This document shows, piece after piece, positions 44,143 through 55,240 of a DNA stretch of 64,000 nt. Position numbers and translations under genes: made by a program. The DNA is taken from positions 4,245,068 to 4,309,067 of the forward strand of contig BCHH01000001.1 in NCBI GenBank assembly GCA_001599595.1, written 5' to 3'. The notes below the pieces were generated by a model that saw only the letters and a program-made list of their open reading frames with translations, was not told the DNA's origin and made no database searches. Position 1 is the stretch's first letter. Each line of letters begins with the position of its first letter. The DNA is from Beverwykella pulmonaria (lineage: Eukaryota; Ascomycota; Dothideomycetes; Pleosporales; Melanommataceae).

Positions 44143-45852
44143 ATGGCTAGACATCGCCTCAGTGATACGTTCAGTATCCCTACCAACCAGACCCATCAAG
44201 CAGACAGCTCAATGACCATGCCACACCCGCAGTCAACCCACCGACCATCCTCTTCAGACGTAGCTGCTAGCTTCAGTAACTTCCTCCCTCCCAAAGACCC
44301 TTTTTGTGCACCGCTTCCGCTTAACTCCCCGGGAAAATTATCTTCTACATCTCCCAGGCCGTCTGTGATATCTACAACCATGTCAACTGCTTTCCTGGAC
44401 TCCGCTTCTTCTCAAGAACCACGCCCCCCTCCTTCGCTTATGGGCCTCGATGATGCCAGTACTTTTCAATGGACGGCCCATTGCGAGCTCCCAATGTCCC
44501 GCCTCGACCAAGAAGGCGCTGGTTACCACATGCCTCCTCAGTATCCGCAAGATCCCGCAGGCATTTTTCAACGCTCGCAGAATGGTCTTCCATACGCCGA
44601 GAGTTACAACGTCACTTACTCACCACACAATCTTGGCGCAAGCTGTTCCTGCTCGTACAGCACTGGTTTACCCTCCAACGTGAGCATGTCAGAGTCCTAC
44701 CCGCCCTTGGCATACCAGATCGAGCCACCGAAGCTGCAAGACGTCATAGACCTGTCAGATCAAGGCAAATTTGGTCAGCTCTTGCAACCGAGTGACGACT
44801 GTGAGCACCAGTATGCTACCAAAATCAAAGTTGAAGACCATGGTGGCTACGACAACCCTTATAACTCGGACACGACACGCTGCTCCACCCCCCATGACGA
44901 CCCACGCAGGTTTCTACACGACGTGAAGAATGAGTATGCCGGTGAAGAGAATCCCATCGACAGGGAAAAGCCGTATGCGCAATTGATATACCGCGCGCTC
45001 TTGGAACAGCCTGGCCACACGATGATCCTTCGAGACATCTACAACTGGTTCAAAGAAAATACTGACAAGGCCTCCGATAAGGAGACCAAAGGATGGCAGA
45101 ACAGCATCCGCCACAATCTTTCCATGAATGGGGTGCGTCATTCATTCTCGTTTTATTCGTGTCATGGCTCGCGCTAACAGCGATAGGCATTTGAGAAAGT
45201 TGATCAGCCTTACGAAGAGTCCAAGAAAGGATTTATGTGGAGACTCACCGAGGAGGCCATTCGCGAGGGCGTCAAGTCCACCACGCGCTACCGAAGCAAA
45301 CAACCAAACAAACGTGGCAATCGCTCACAGCATCCACTGCCGCAACGGCAGGCGTCAGGCGCGAAAGGTGGCCAAGCTGCGCGAAGGTCTGCGAAAATGC
45401 AGAGGTCAAATCGCATGAGCGAGACATACAGGAGCGAGCCCTACATGTCAAGGTCCGTTCCAACCTCGTATGACCCGCACTTTGACCCAAGGAATACCGA
45501 CATATCTGTGCCGTATTCTCACTCCCCATACTTTGGTTCCGAAGCGGACAGTAGCTCTACATCGATGCAAGATGATTTCAGAAGTCTGTTAGGAGCACCC
45601 GTCCTCGATCTACCCCCTGACCGGTCCTGTTCGGTGTCGCCGCTATCTCAAGGAACCTATCATAGTTCGGGATACGTACTTAATCAAGACCCCTTGGGCC
45701 CCCTGTTCATCAACTCACCCTCACCTTCAGAAGAGGAGCCACCAACACCCCCGTCTCCAGGCGTCGATTGGGGAATGGACATGAGTAGCCTGTTGGGCGG
45801 TGCTTACATCTTCGGCGAACAGACTACAGCATTCCAAGAAACCATGCAATGA
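44143..45852 (+). CDS. Forkhead transcription factor
   Basis: Two exons, 44143-45132 and 45187-45852, make 551 residues; the 54-nt intron (GTGCGT, GCTAAC branch, ATAG) interrupts the forkhead domain. The domain (about 275-365) reads KPYAQLIYRALLEQPGHTM, YNWFKENTDKAS, KGWQNSIRHNLSMNG and, after the splice, AFEKVDQP and KGFMWRL. NSIRHNLS is the DNA-recognition helix. Flanks are Ser/Pro-rich, and the C-terminus is acidic (EEEPPTPPSPG), probably activating. It should act in the nucleus; targets are unknown. The start at 44143 has strong context (TCCATGG). In-frame ATGs at 43951 and 43987 would add 64 or 52 less convincing residues. Confidence 0.88.
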
Positions 45853-47534
45853 TGGCTGGCAAACAGCTCGGCTCTCATACCCATTCGCGCATGGTTATGG
45901 TTCTGGCTCCGCCTTTCCGGATCACACTGGCCCAATCTTAGCCCTAATCGACACTTGACCTTGAACCTTTCACATGATGTACAGGCGTGGCCAGTTATTC
46001 GAATTGATACTCAATGACGCTAGACGAATATTGGACGACTTCTCACGATACTTTTTAAGAAATACTATGAACGAGGCATTGCTTATTGTTTGAGTTAGGC
46101 TGCCTAGACCTCTCGGTTCTCCGTTACCATCTCCGGGTCTTCTGGCGTCTTCTTTTGTCTATAGACTTGTTTAGGCGTCATGATTGTCACGTCATCTCAT
46201 AACCATACCAGCGACATAGACGAGGTCTTCATCATGTATAAGGTTGCATCTAAGCGCTGTCGTGTACTACTGTCGTGTATTATTGGCTTTTGATGGACGG
46301 GGCTCGAACTACAGTGATTATGTGGGTGCTGTAGAAAGTTAGTGGTTATTTTGGATATTTTGTTTTGTTGATTTCTGACAAACGCCTCTTGCGTTTGTTC
46401 TTGCACGCGCACGCGCACGATTTCGTGGCTCCCTGATAAATCTTCACCGCTCCCTCTTGTCTGTCGTCTGAATTGGGCTTTTGGGCTAGAGCGAAACGAC
46501 GAGGCGACCCTATCTCCTTCCTTCGCACCCAGAATTCCTTTTTCCCTTCCCGTCGCCATGCACCCTATCCCACCATCACCGCTACCGCCACCGCTACTGC
46601 CACCTTCCAGGAAAGCGTTGGCCTATCCTCATCGACGGTTGCGCAAGGCTTGCGAGAATACACGCGCCAGAAGACGGGTATGTACCCGAGGAAATGGAGC
46701 CTGCTAATCTTCGAAGGACGTTTTTGGGCACGCTTCTGCTGTTCCCTTCTAATTGGACGCCACACTCGAGACGAGGTCTCTTCTGCCAGCCTAGCCTGCT
46801 CTAACGGCAGCTAGAACAGCCATTAGCACACATTTGCTCCCTGTAAACATGGACGCCCCCACATTTGCAGTCTCTGACCTGCTCGGCCATTCCGTTTTCA
46901 TGGCAATTAAGCTTACCACCACCGCTAGGTATGCACACACGAACGGCTACGGTACGGACCGACACCCACAGGGAAGTCTAATTCCCAACCTTGGGATACT
47001 AACCCTTTCTCGTCGTCCAGACGACCCCGCCGTTTCAGTGGCGCCAACGGCGAAGAGCAAGACCCGAAATGGGTTGTCTACTGTCAAGGGTGACCTTGAC
47101 TTGCAGTTGCAGAAATCCCGGGCTGTTCCCGCACCTAACCGTTGCCATCGACTGATGTTTGGAAGAGGTGTGCAATCCATGTAGATACCCCACCCTTCAT
47201 CTGCACACGATCATAGCGGTAGGAGGATATGGTCGCCCTGTCTAGGGAAATATCGCGATCATCTCACAGGTCAAGTATCTCCACCGTCTCCTGACGGAAT
47301 CGCGAGTTCAAACAGTGAAAATTCTTCATCGGCCCTATTTCTTCACTTCTCATCTTTCAGCAGTGGAATTTGAGCCAGTCATGCACCAACCACTATCTCA
47401 GGATTCTGACAGCAAGAAGGACGCTCGAACGAAGTACCACGACGAGTAAGCCACTTCGGGTGCTCCATCATGGGGTGTCGTTTCAGATGCCGTGCCCGAT
47501 TAAGCACGCTTAGTTACCGGATTGCATGTGAGAG

Positions 47535-47592
47535 GCAACTTTCTAATCATCGCGGTTGTAATCCGATAGATATGACCCTATGAATGCTAATG
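47535..47592. repeat. Dispersed repeat B, copy 1
   Basis: Aligns with 59896-59949: GCAACTTTCTAATC, then TAATCCGATAGATAT and AATGCTAATG, against GCACTTTTAATC, CAATCCGGTAGATAT and AATGCTAATG. Probably a fragment of an old mobile element; no ends recognised. Confidence 0.45.
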
Positions 47593-48049
47593 TTCTAAAA
47601 TTGGAAGGTATAGTAAGTTTGCCCCAATAGCACATCTTGTTTAAGTTAGGACCGATATGTCTGTTGCGGAGGATGAACGACGCATCTCCCAACAGGACTG
47701 CTTCTTGTTTTGACCATCCCGAAACGTACATTGAGAGTCATTTTATGATCACTTTAAGCCCTCTTCTACTCAAATCTACCACAAATTCGTCATTCACCAA
47801 TAATGTAAACACTTAGATCGCTGAACCACTGCCCAACAATTATCCTGCAAATGATTTTTCCCACAAGACACTCTTCTCCCTTATCTCAGCTCGGCTTTGG
47901 GCTTGCGTTGAGCCTGCCGTGTAGTCAGTGGTACTAGCGGCGGATGATCAACGCATATTCTTCACTCCCCAGACACGGCTCGGGGATGTGCTAAACGTAC
48001 CCCCAATATTTTGGCAGCTGTGACAACTCGCATCACTTCCCATGGTTGT

Positions 48050-48076
48050 GGTGACTCCAAGGCCCCTGGAGTCACC
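48050..48076. repeat. Perfect 10-bp inverted repeat
   Basis: GGTGACTCCA, a 7-nt loop, then TGGAGTCACC. It lies in gene-free DNA. It could be a palindromic protein-binding site or chance; TGACTC-type cores resemble Gcn4/AP-1-like sites. Confidence 0.5.
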
Positions 48077-49123
48077 TTTGACGCAACCACATCACTCGGA
48101 CGAATTTTTGGCAGTCAGTATCAACGGGCCGGACCGAATGCCCAATGAAGCGGGCCGGGAGGGATCGGAGGAAGTGACATGCTGCACGTCGCGGCGGGAG
48201 CGTGTTGGAGCTGCCGCCGACGCAAAGCACGACGTCAGCTAGACCGTCATATTGGCTCGTTGGTATTGACTCATTAGTATTGACTCATTGGTGCAGCCGC
48301 TTAGTCTCCACTCGGGTTCCCATTCGGTGCAGATGGGTTGGGACGATGCTCCATCACGTAGCACTCTGCTTCGTGTATGCACTGCGGGAAGCAGGATTCT
48401 GAAGTGGGTGGTCGTACGCTGTTCTTGAGTGAATTCTTTCTTGTGTAGGGCCTCTTGCCTTCCCGCTCTCTTGACTCCTCGTATGCGCAGATCCCCTTCT
48501 TCCATGTTCGCATGGACCTTCTCCGTCCGAATCATCGACTCGAAGACGTGTCGCTGACAGCAGCTGCAGACTAGGATGACGAGATAAAGGTGAAGAGAAA
48601 AGAGCTCTGCTGTGAAAGACGTAAAAGCGAATGTGGCAAGGCCGGCCTAAGGAAATTGATAACCACTAGTTGCTCATTTCTTGGTTCGCATATTTCGAAT
48701 AGTGGTAGCGAGCAGCACCTGTCCACATCGAGACCGAGACCAGGGTACTGTCGCCCTTCCATGTCTCTCCATCTCAAGCTACCCAAGATTCTCCACGCCT
48801 GCTATGGAGACCAAAATCCGGGGTAAAACAATCCACCAATTGCATGCACACCATATCCCGGCCCGAAAACGTCGCGAGCTGTCAAGCTGTTTTGAGCGTA
48901 GCATGTGGCTCGAGCACGTGGCGGTGCGGGGGATTTCTGACGCAACGGATAAACACAATGTCCTCGTCCGTCGATGCGCAATCACAATTCACACTCGCTG
49001 ACTCCTGGTCAATTACCCCAATATGCCTATATTAACGCTGCAGCACGCCCAATATGAGGCTCTCCATCCTCCAAGCCTCCGATATCCCGGGACTCCAGAC
49101 GTCGACGACGGAGCAGACCAGAG

Positions 49124-50653
49124 ATGCGCGTCCCGACCTACCTCGCGATAGCTCTGCTAGAAGCTTCAGCCGTCTTTGCAGCACCATCATGGCTACCTAC
49201 TGAAGACCTTCCGCTCCTCTTTCCTCGGGGCTCGTCAAAGGCGTCGCAGAGGCCCAATCACCCAATCGCTCCCAAACACCCAGGCCATCAGTTCCCCACC
49301 TCGCCTGCACGGACGAAGATTTGTTATGTGAAGAGCAATGGAAACGGAAAGGACGATTCCGCATATGTGCTCAATGCGATCAAAGATTGCAACAATGGAG
49401 GCCATGTCGTATTCGAGCGCAGCAAGAAGTACACCATTGGCACAGCATTGGATCTCACATTCCTCAAGCACATTGATCTAGGTACGCCATTATTTTACCC
49501 TCCCACCCTTCGTGAAGTACGATTTTTTTTTCTGACCGCCTGGCTGTTGTAGACATCCAAGGCACTATCCAGTTTACCAACGACACGGATTACTGGCAAG
49601 CCTCAGCCTTCAAACAAGTCTTCCAAAACGCGACCACCTTCTTCCAGTTGGGAGGCACAGATGTTAACGTATATGGTGGTGGCACCATCGATGGCAACGG
49701 CCAGGTCTGGTACGACCTCTATGCTAAGGACATCTATGTCCTGCGCCCAATCCTGTTCGGCACGATCGGTCTGAAGGGCGGCAGGATCGAGGATCTGAAC
49801 TTGAGGTACAGCCCGCAGTGGTACAACTTGGTCGCGAACTCGACGGACGTAGTGTTCAGTAACATTACCATTGAGGGCACGAGCAAGAGTGCGAACACGG
49901 CAAAGAACACAGACGGGTAAGAACTTGTTGTCGCCTTTGGATCGGCGCGGAAGCTAACAGATGCTTGCAGATGGGACACATACCGCAGCTCCAACATCGT
50001 GATCCAGAACTCTCATATCGACAACGGTGACGACTGCGTGTCATTTAAACCCAACAGCACCGACATGGTCGTGCAGAATCTATGGTGCAACGGCAGCCAC
50101 GGGATCAGCGTTGGATCGCTGGGCCAGTACCTCGGCGAGGTCGATATCGTGAAGAACATCTACGTACGCTCCTCCACCCCCACTCGCATTCCTCATCTCT
50201 AACCGTATGCAGGTCTACAACATCTCCATGTCTAACGCCAGCGATGGGGCTCGCATAAAAGTCTGGCCGGGCATCTCGTCCGCGCTCTCGGGCGACCTCC
50301 AAGGCGGCGGCGGCTCCGGCGCCGTCTCCAACATCACCTACGACACCATGGTGCTCTCCAACGTCGACTATGCGATTGAAATCACGCAGTGTTACGGCCA
50401 GAAGAACTTGACGCTGTGCAACCAATTCCCATCCAACTTGACGATTTCAGATGTCACGATTAAGCACTTCAAGGGGACGACGAGCAAGAAGTACGATCCA
50501 TTAGTCGGGTACTTGGTGTGCTCAAGCCCGAAGACGTGCTCGAATATCAAGGTGGAGGATGTGGTTGTTAAGAGTCCGACGGGGAACTCGGGGTACCAAT
50601 GTGGCAGTATCCCCGGAATTGAGACGCAGGTCAATTGCACGAAGACTACTTAA
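49124..50653 (+). CDS. GH28 exopolygalacturonase, secreted
   Basis: Four exons, 49124-49481, 49553-49916, 49971-50163 and 50213-50653, give 451 residues, usual for fungal exo-acting GH28. A signal peptide ends about VFAAP. Splicing restores all four catalytic motifs: NTDGWDTY (across intron 2), [23 protein letters not shown] and ARIKVWPG. The three aspartates (one in NTDG, two in GDD), the HG histidine and the RIK pair form the inverting active site. Many N-glycosylation sequons occur. The motif spellings NTDGWDTY and [12 protein letters not shown] are those of exopolygalacturonases, which release galacturonic acid from pectin ends outside the cell. No pectinase cluster adjoins it. Confidence 0.94.
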
Positions 50654-51851
50654 TTCGTCGGTAGTAGGCCTAGGTCGCGGGAGAAATTTACATCCATCTC
50701 TGACCACTTTTCATTCTTGCTTGGTGAAACATTGGTCGCATGAGGATGATGGGGTGCTTAAGAGCCCCACTTCGACTATACGGTCACAAATCCCTGAAGT
50801 CTATTCTGGGCTTCTGTAGTGCACTTGACCCATGCCTTCACTTTCCCTTTATTTTACCGCCGCGCGTCAAGTCTCCCTCCTCCCCCGAAGCCATCACCAC
50901 CACATTTCCAAACGCACCTCCCCCCTCACATCATCCCCTCAAACCGAAGCGCAAGGTGTCACATTTCACGCTCCTTCCTCTCACCTTTCTCGCCTAATCC
51001 CACGTTCCCACGTTCCCACGTTCTCCACACCTCCCCCCTCTCCTCCAACGTCCTCCATCAATCAACCTCTCCGTCATCTCCACCACATACTCCCCCTAAA
51101 CTTGCAGGAACTTACACTGATCACACGCTTTGCATTCGCAAACAGTCCATTTTTGACCGATGTAGCCGGCCGTGGCGCGTGTTGAATGTTAGGGGTGAAG
51201 TAGAGGGTTGTGAGCGTGATTTTGAAGGGGTGTGGGGAGTGTCGTCAGGCCAAGAAGTGGGGGGAGGGGAGGAAGAGTGGGAAGCTGCTAGAGGAAAATA
51301 GGTAAGATCGAGGATATGGGGGTGGTGGATGCAGTTAGGGACGAGATTCTGGGTGAATATGGGGTAGGGATACAGTAATTGCTAGGGGAGGGGGAGGAGG
51401 GCACGCTCAACAGCGCCAGTGGAAGGTTCTGGAGAGTGGGGGATAAGGTTTGGGTGTTGCGTGACGCTGGGGAGAGTGCTAGGGCGTAGTATGGCGGTGA
51501 TGTTCTTGCGGGTTAATCGTTGGGACATTGTGAGTGGGCACTGATATGTACATCTGATCTATGTGTTACTTTTCATCAACCGAGGGGAAGATGCGGCTTC
51601 GTTTGTTTAAAGGAAATACCTGAGGAAGGAGGTGGGCGGAGAATTGATGCATTTGTATGTATTTTGGCATTGACACTGCGCCATAGCGGAGAGCTCTTCC
51701 CAAAATAGGGTTTGTGGCAGTCTCTTGTTAAAACCCTATTGGATGGTGGCTCCTAGTTCGGATACACAGTTACATGGAAGTATGACTAAGGGTTTTAGAG
51801 GGGAGGATCTGGAAAAGGAACGAAACCACGATCATTCTTCCATCTTTTAGC

Positions 51852-51875
51852 ATATATATATATATATATATATAT
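51852..51875. repeat. (AT)12 microsatellite
   Basis: Uninterrupted AT dinucleotides directly abut the start of dispersed repeat A copy 2. Confidence 0.9.
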
Positions 51876-52030
51876 CTTTCTTTAGTACATATAACGAAAT
51901 AGCATTGGACTGCTACCAAGAACATTTCTTACATCTTGTTCAGTGCATTGCTGCCTGGCACATCACACGGCTGCGAGTCGCCTCTACGCTCCTGGTTTCT
52001 ATATATCCCTTTACTCCACCCCAACACTAA
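51876..52030. repeat. Dispersed repeat A, copy 2
   Basis: Aligns with 654-850 (same order of CTTTCTTT, AGTGCATTGCTGC, GAGTCGCC and TTTACTCCACC). Diverged and non-coding. Confidence 0.55.
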
Positions 52031-53901
52031 CTTTGGTGTATAGCCACGACCTTCACACCTTAAACTTGAATAAAAATTCTTCAATTTCCAAGGCCTGTCC
52101 TGAGCAGTGACTGGCGAGGTTACAGAAGAGAGGGAGCGAACTTGCTCTTACACCGCAAAACATATCGTCCACGTTACTGACATCACATCAGCTTCCGCTT
52201 GCGTGCGCTTGTTCCCATATTATCCCTAGATTCATTTCTCCGCCATTGATCGGTAAGCTTGACCCGCCACTGCAACCTCTTAAACTCATCGACCAGAACC
52301 CCACCATTGGGTCAAGCTCCCATAGGCCTCTAAAAATTCAACCGTCCTACCCTCCCTATCACCATCATATCTAAATCACATCGAAGTGCACATGCTACCA
52401 CACCCTCCTGTATTGTGAGTGCATCTTGTATCTTTCTTAAAGTTCGGATCCGAAGTTGCAGGGTGGGAAAAATTATGTCTTCGCTGCATTTTGGGATGGA
52501 ACAAATGGTTCCGATTTGGTGAAGTAAGTAATTACTTGATTGTCGAAAGACTCTAATGGATCGATATGATCTTGATGGAGTGTGCGAGGGTGTTAGGTTA
52601 AGTGTAGTCGAAGCGAGTATCATGATGGATTGTCTTTTCAGAGGGCGGGGGAGACGAGCTAGTGAATTGATGGCTTTTTCCAAGCTTTAATCTGAAGAAG
52701 CTCGTAGTTTCTGGGGAGCGAAACATCTTCCGGCGTGAGATCTGTGGTCACGAGGGATTCGGTAACATAAGACCAACGCCCAGTCTGATCGGAGGGCTTG
52801 TTATCAAATGATAAAGGAAGATTGTCGAGCCAGGATAGAAGGAGGGGCGCGTATACTATCCGGGGAATTTTTTGAGATCCGATATCGTGGGTTGGGGGAG
52901 CAGGGCTAAGATGTGAATAAGATAGGTCCGAGCAGCATAGTAGGAGGGTATACGAGTAGGTATCGAAAGAGATGCGAAAGGGGTTGAATTATACGGTCGG
53001 TATTGACAACGCCGAGTAAGTAGCGCATTTTGTCTCTTGACGAGCGGCAAGATGTTAGGCGTTGGAAGTGGTGGCGAGAGAACAAAGGACGATAGGTATG
53101 GTTCCTGGCGGTCGATACACCTTCCTTCCCATCTTCTTGACACCATTGCATTCGCAGTTCTCACGCTCTTTTCACTTCCGGATCATCTATGTGTACCATA
53201 TTACATGTTATCACCGATGAGAATAACATGGATGTGTCTAAGAGGAAATTTAGCAAGGTGTAAATAGCAGACTAGCAGATACAGAGGTCGTTAGTAGAGT
53301 AAAGTTGATACCATTGCCCTGACTACATTTATTTACTATTACTGCTCTTCTCTTTAGACGCGGTAGCGTGGAGTATAAAAGAACGAGAACGGGAGAAAGT
53401 ACCATCCACCCACCCACAGAAAATAATCCATCACCTCGCTGGCTTTTAGATGAGGTTCAAGCTTTGATGTTATTCCAGGGTCGAGTTGATCAAGGAATCG
53501 CAACCAGTGTGTCGGTACACCGATCGTCGTGCGGAAAGGATTCGAAGATGCAGGATGCGAGATGATCGGCGATTGGGCTATTGCGCAGAAGAGGGAAAGA
53601 TCGAGATGATCCCAAACGAATTCATGGGTATTCGCTCGGACCTCGAAGGCGCTTCGGTCTCAGACCAGATATGGCGTTAGCAAATTACCCTCGAATATCT
53701 ACGCACCCGATCGCAGGCACCACATTCACATAGTTGGTCGCATCGCGATCCACGATGAGAGGTCTCAAATTTTCTATTGCTTCCAAGCATTCTTTATTAT
53801 AAATTATTGAATTAATGATTAAAAAGGGTTATTTGTATTCATAATATCTATCTCCTCCATCGAGGCTCAGCACTCCTCAACAGCTCGTCTGACCACACCA
53901 T

Positions 53902-55240
53902 TTAAGCATAGATGTAGCAGAACGGTCCCGCAAGCGTATGGCTAGCATCGCGGATAGTGATCGTCGGGGCACCGACAAAGCCCACGTTAATGGTGTCGTC
54001 GAGAGTTGCGTTGCGGCTAGGAGGACTGTTGTTGACAGTGATGGTAGCGCCAATGGCATACTGCCTGTTCTTGATGTCGAGGTTCTGCCACGTCCACCAC
54101 GTGCGGTCAATCATCGCGTGGTGCAGATAGAAGGCAGGGTCTCCAGGGGAGGCAAAGAGGTCACCCCCGGGGTCACCACCAATCGTGAAGTGGCCACCGG
54201 TGTGCACTCCAAGGAACCCGTTGGGGAAGTCGCCCTGCATTCTGGTCGAGAAGGAGGCGAAGTCCTTGTAGTTCTTGATGAGGTCGGCGACGTCGGAATC
54301 CTTGGTCCAGCCCTGGGATGCAGCTTGGGAGATGTCGCGACGCAGGCAGCGGGGGTTGTAACCCAAACCAGTGTACGGCTCAGGGTTGGGCGTGTAGTCA
54401 GCGAGGACAGGGGCGACTGGACCGAGGTTCACTTTGAAACTATTTATATGTTAGATATTGGGGTTTGAGCGCCGGGGGGCGTTTGAGGCTGTGACTTACT
54501 CCTTGAATGGTCCCGATTTGATGCAGCCTCCGCCGTTCCCTGGCGGAAGGCTGATATTGCAAGCATCGTTGGATGGGATGCAAGTATTGTTGCGTCCAGC
54601 TACGAAAGCTCCGTCACCAGACATGCTGGTATCGCTGCCGTCAAACATGGGCGATTTGACGGGGTCATCTGCCCATCGTGCCCAGTTGTAGTAGGGCTGG
54701 TAGCCGGTGTAGCCGCACTCATTGCGAAGTGCTTGCTCATAGACCCAGGTGAAGTACCGATGCCATGAGAGGAAGTTTCCCTGAGATGAATTAGATATTG
54801 AAAGGAATTGGTTGGAGCAAGTGACTTACAGTGCCGTGAATGGACAGGGTCTGGTTGATGTGGGTTGCGACGAAGTCATCGTATCGGTTCTTGACGCCAG
54901 CAGCAAGGTCCGTGGGAGTCTTTCCCGATTTCTTGGAAAGACATTGGACGGCTGCAATGTAGCTCTTCTTCTCTGTTGAGGAGAGTGTTGACCTAGAGTT
55001 GGTTAGTTATGGTTATACAATTAAGCGACGATACGCTTACCATTCCCTTCGGATAGCAACATTTTCGAGTGTGCAAGTCTTTGGGCTCGGGTAGCCATTC
55101 ACAGCAACATTCATGCCCAAGTTGAAAACACCCTGTGCAGCCAGAGCATCAATCTCAAGGAAAAGAGAGGACCGTTGCTCGAGAGGCGCAGCGCCAACGC
55201 TGCTCATCAGCGTAGCCGCCGCGAATGTCGAGATTCTCAT
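53902..55240 (-). CDS. Secreted tyrosinase (type-3 copper)
   Basis: Four exons, 55240-55041, 54992-54830, 54780-54500 and 54439-53902, total 393 residues; introns are 48, 49 and 60 nt with CTAAC-like branch points. A signal peptide (MRISTFAAATLMSSVGA) opens it. The CuA histidines are seen in VATHINQ, SIHGT and, across intron 2, FLSWHRYFTWVYEQALR. CuB is GVHTGGHFTIGG and DPAFYLHHAMIDRTWW. All six copper ligands appear present. The short length and signal peptide match small secreted fungal tyrosinase-domain proteins rather than the long cytosolic form with a C-terminal lid. It should oxidise phenols, for example in melanin, cuticle or defence chemistry. It ends GPFCYIYA-stop. Confidence 0.93.

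Larger units (their letters stand above)
45853..49123. other. 3.3-kb gene-free region
   Basis: No supported gene. A short run of C/A/G-rich trinucleotides lies near 46575-46605. Dispersed repeat B copy 1 lies at 47535-47592 and a perfect hairpin at 48050-48076. The last 300 bp are the promoter of the polygalacturonase gene. Confidence 0.5.
50654..53901. other. 3.2-kb gene-free region
   Basis: Convergent 3' flanks of the polygalacturonase and tyrosinase genes. It holds a CCCACGTT x3 tandem (about 50999-51023), a TA microsatellite (51852-51875) and dispersed repeat A copy 2. A long pyrimidine-to-purine strand asymmetry switch is seen near 51180: 50850-51120 is C-rich and 51190-51480 is G-rich on the plus strand. 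No frame has a motif. Confidence 0.5.
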
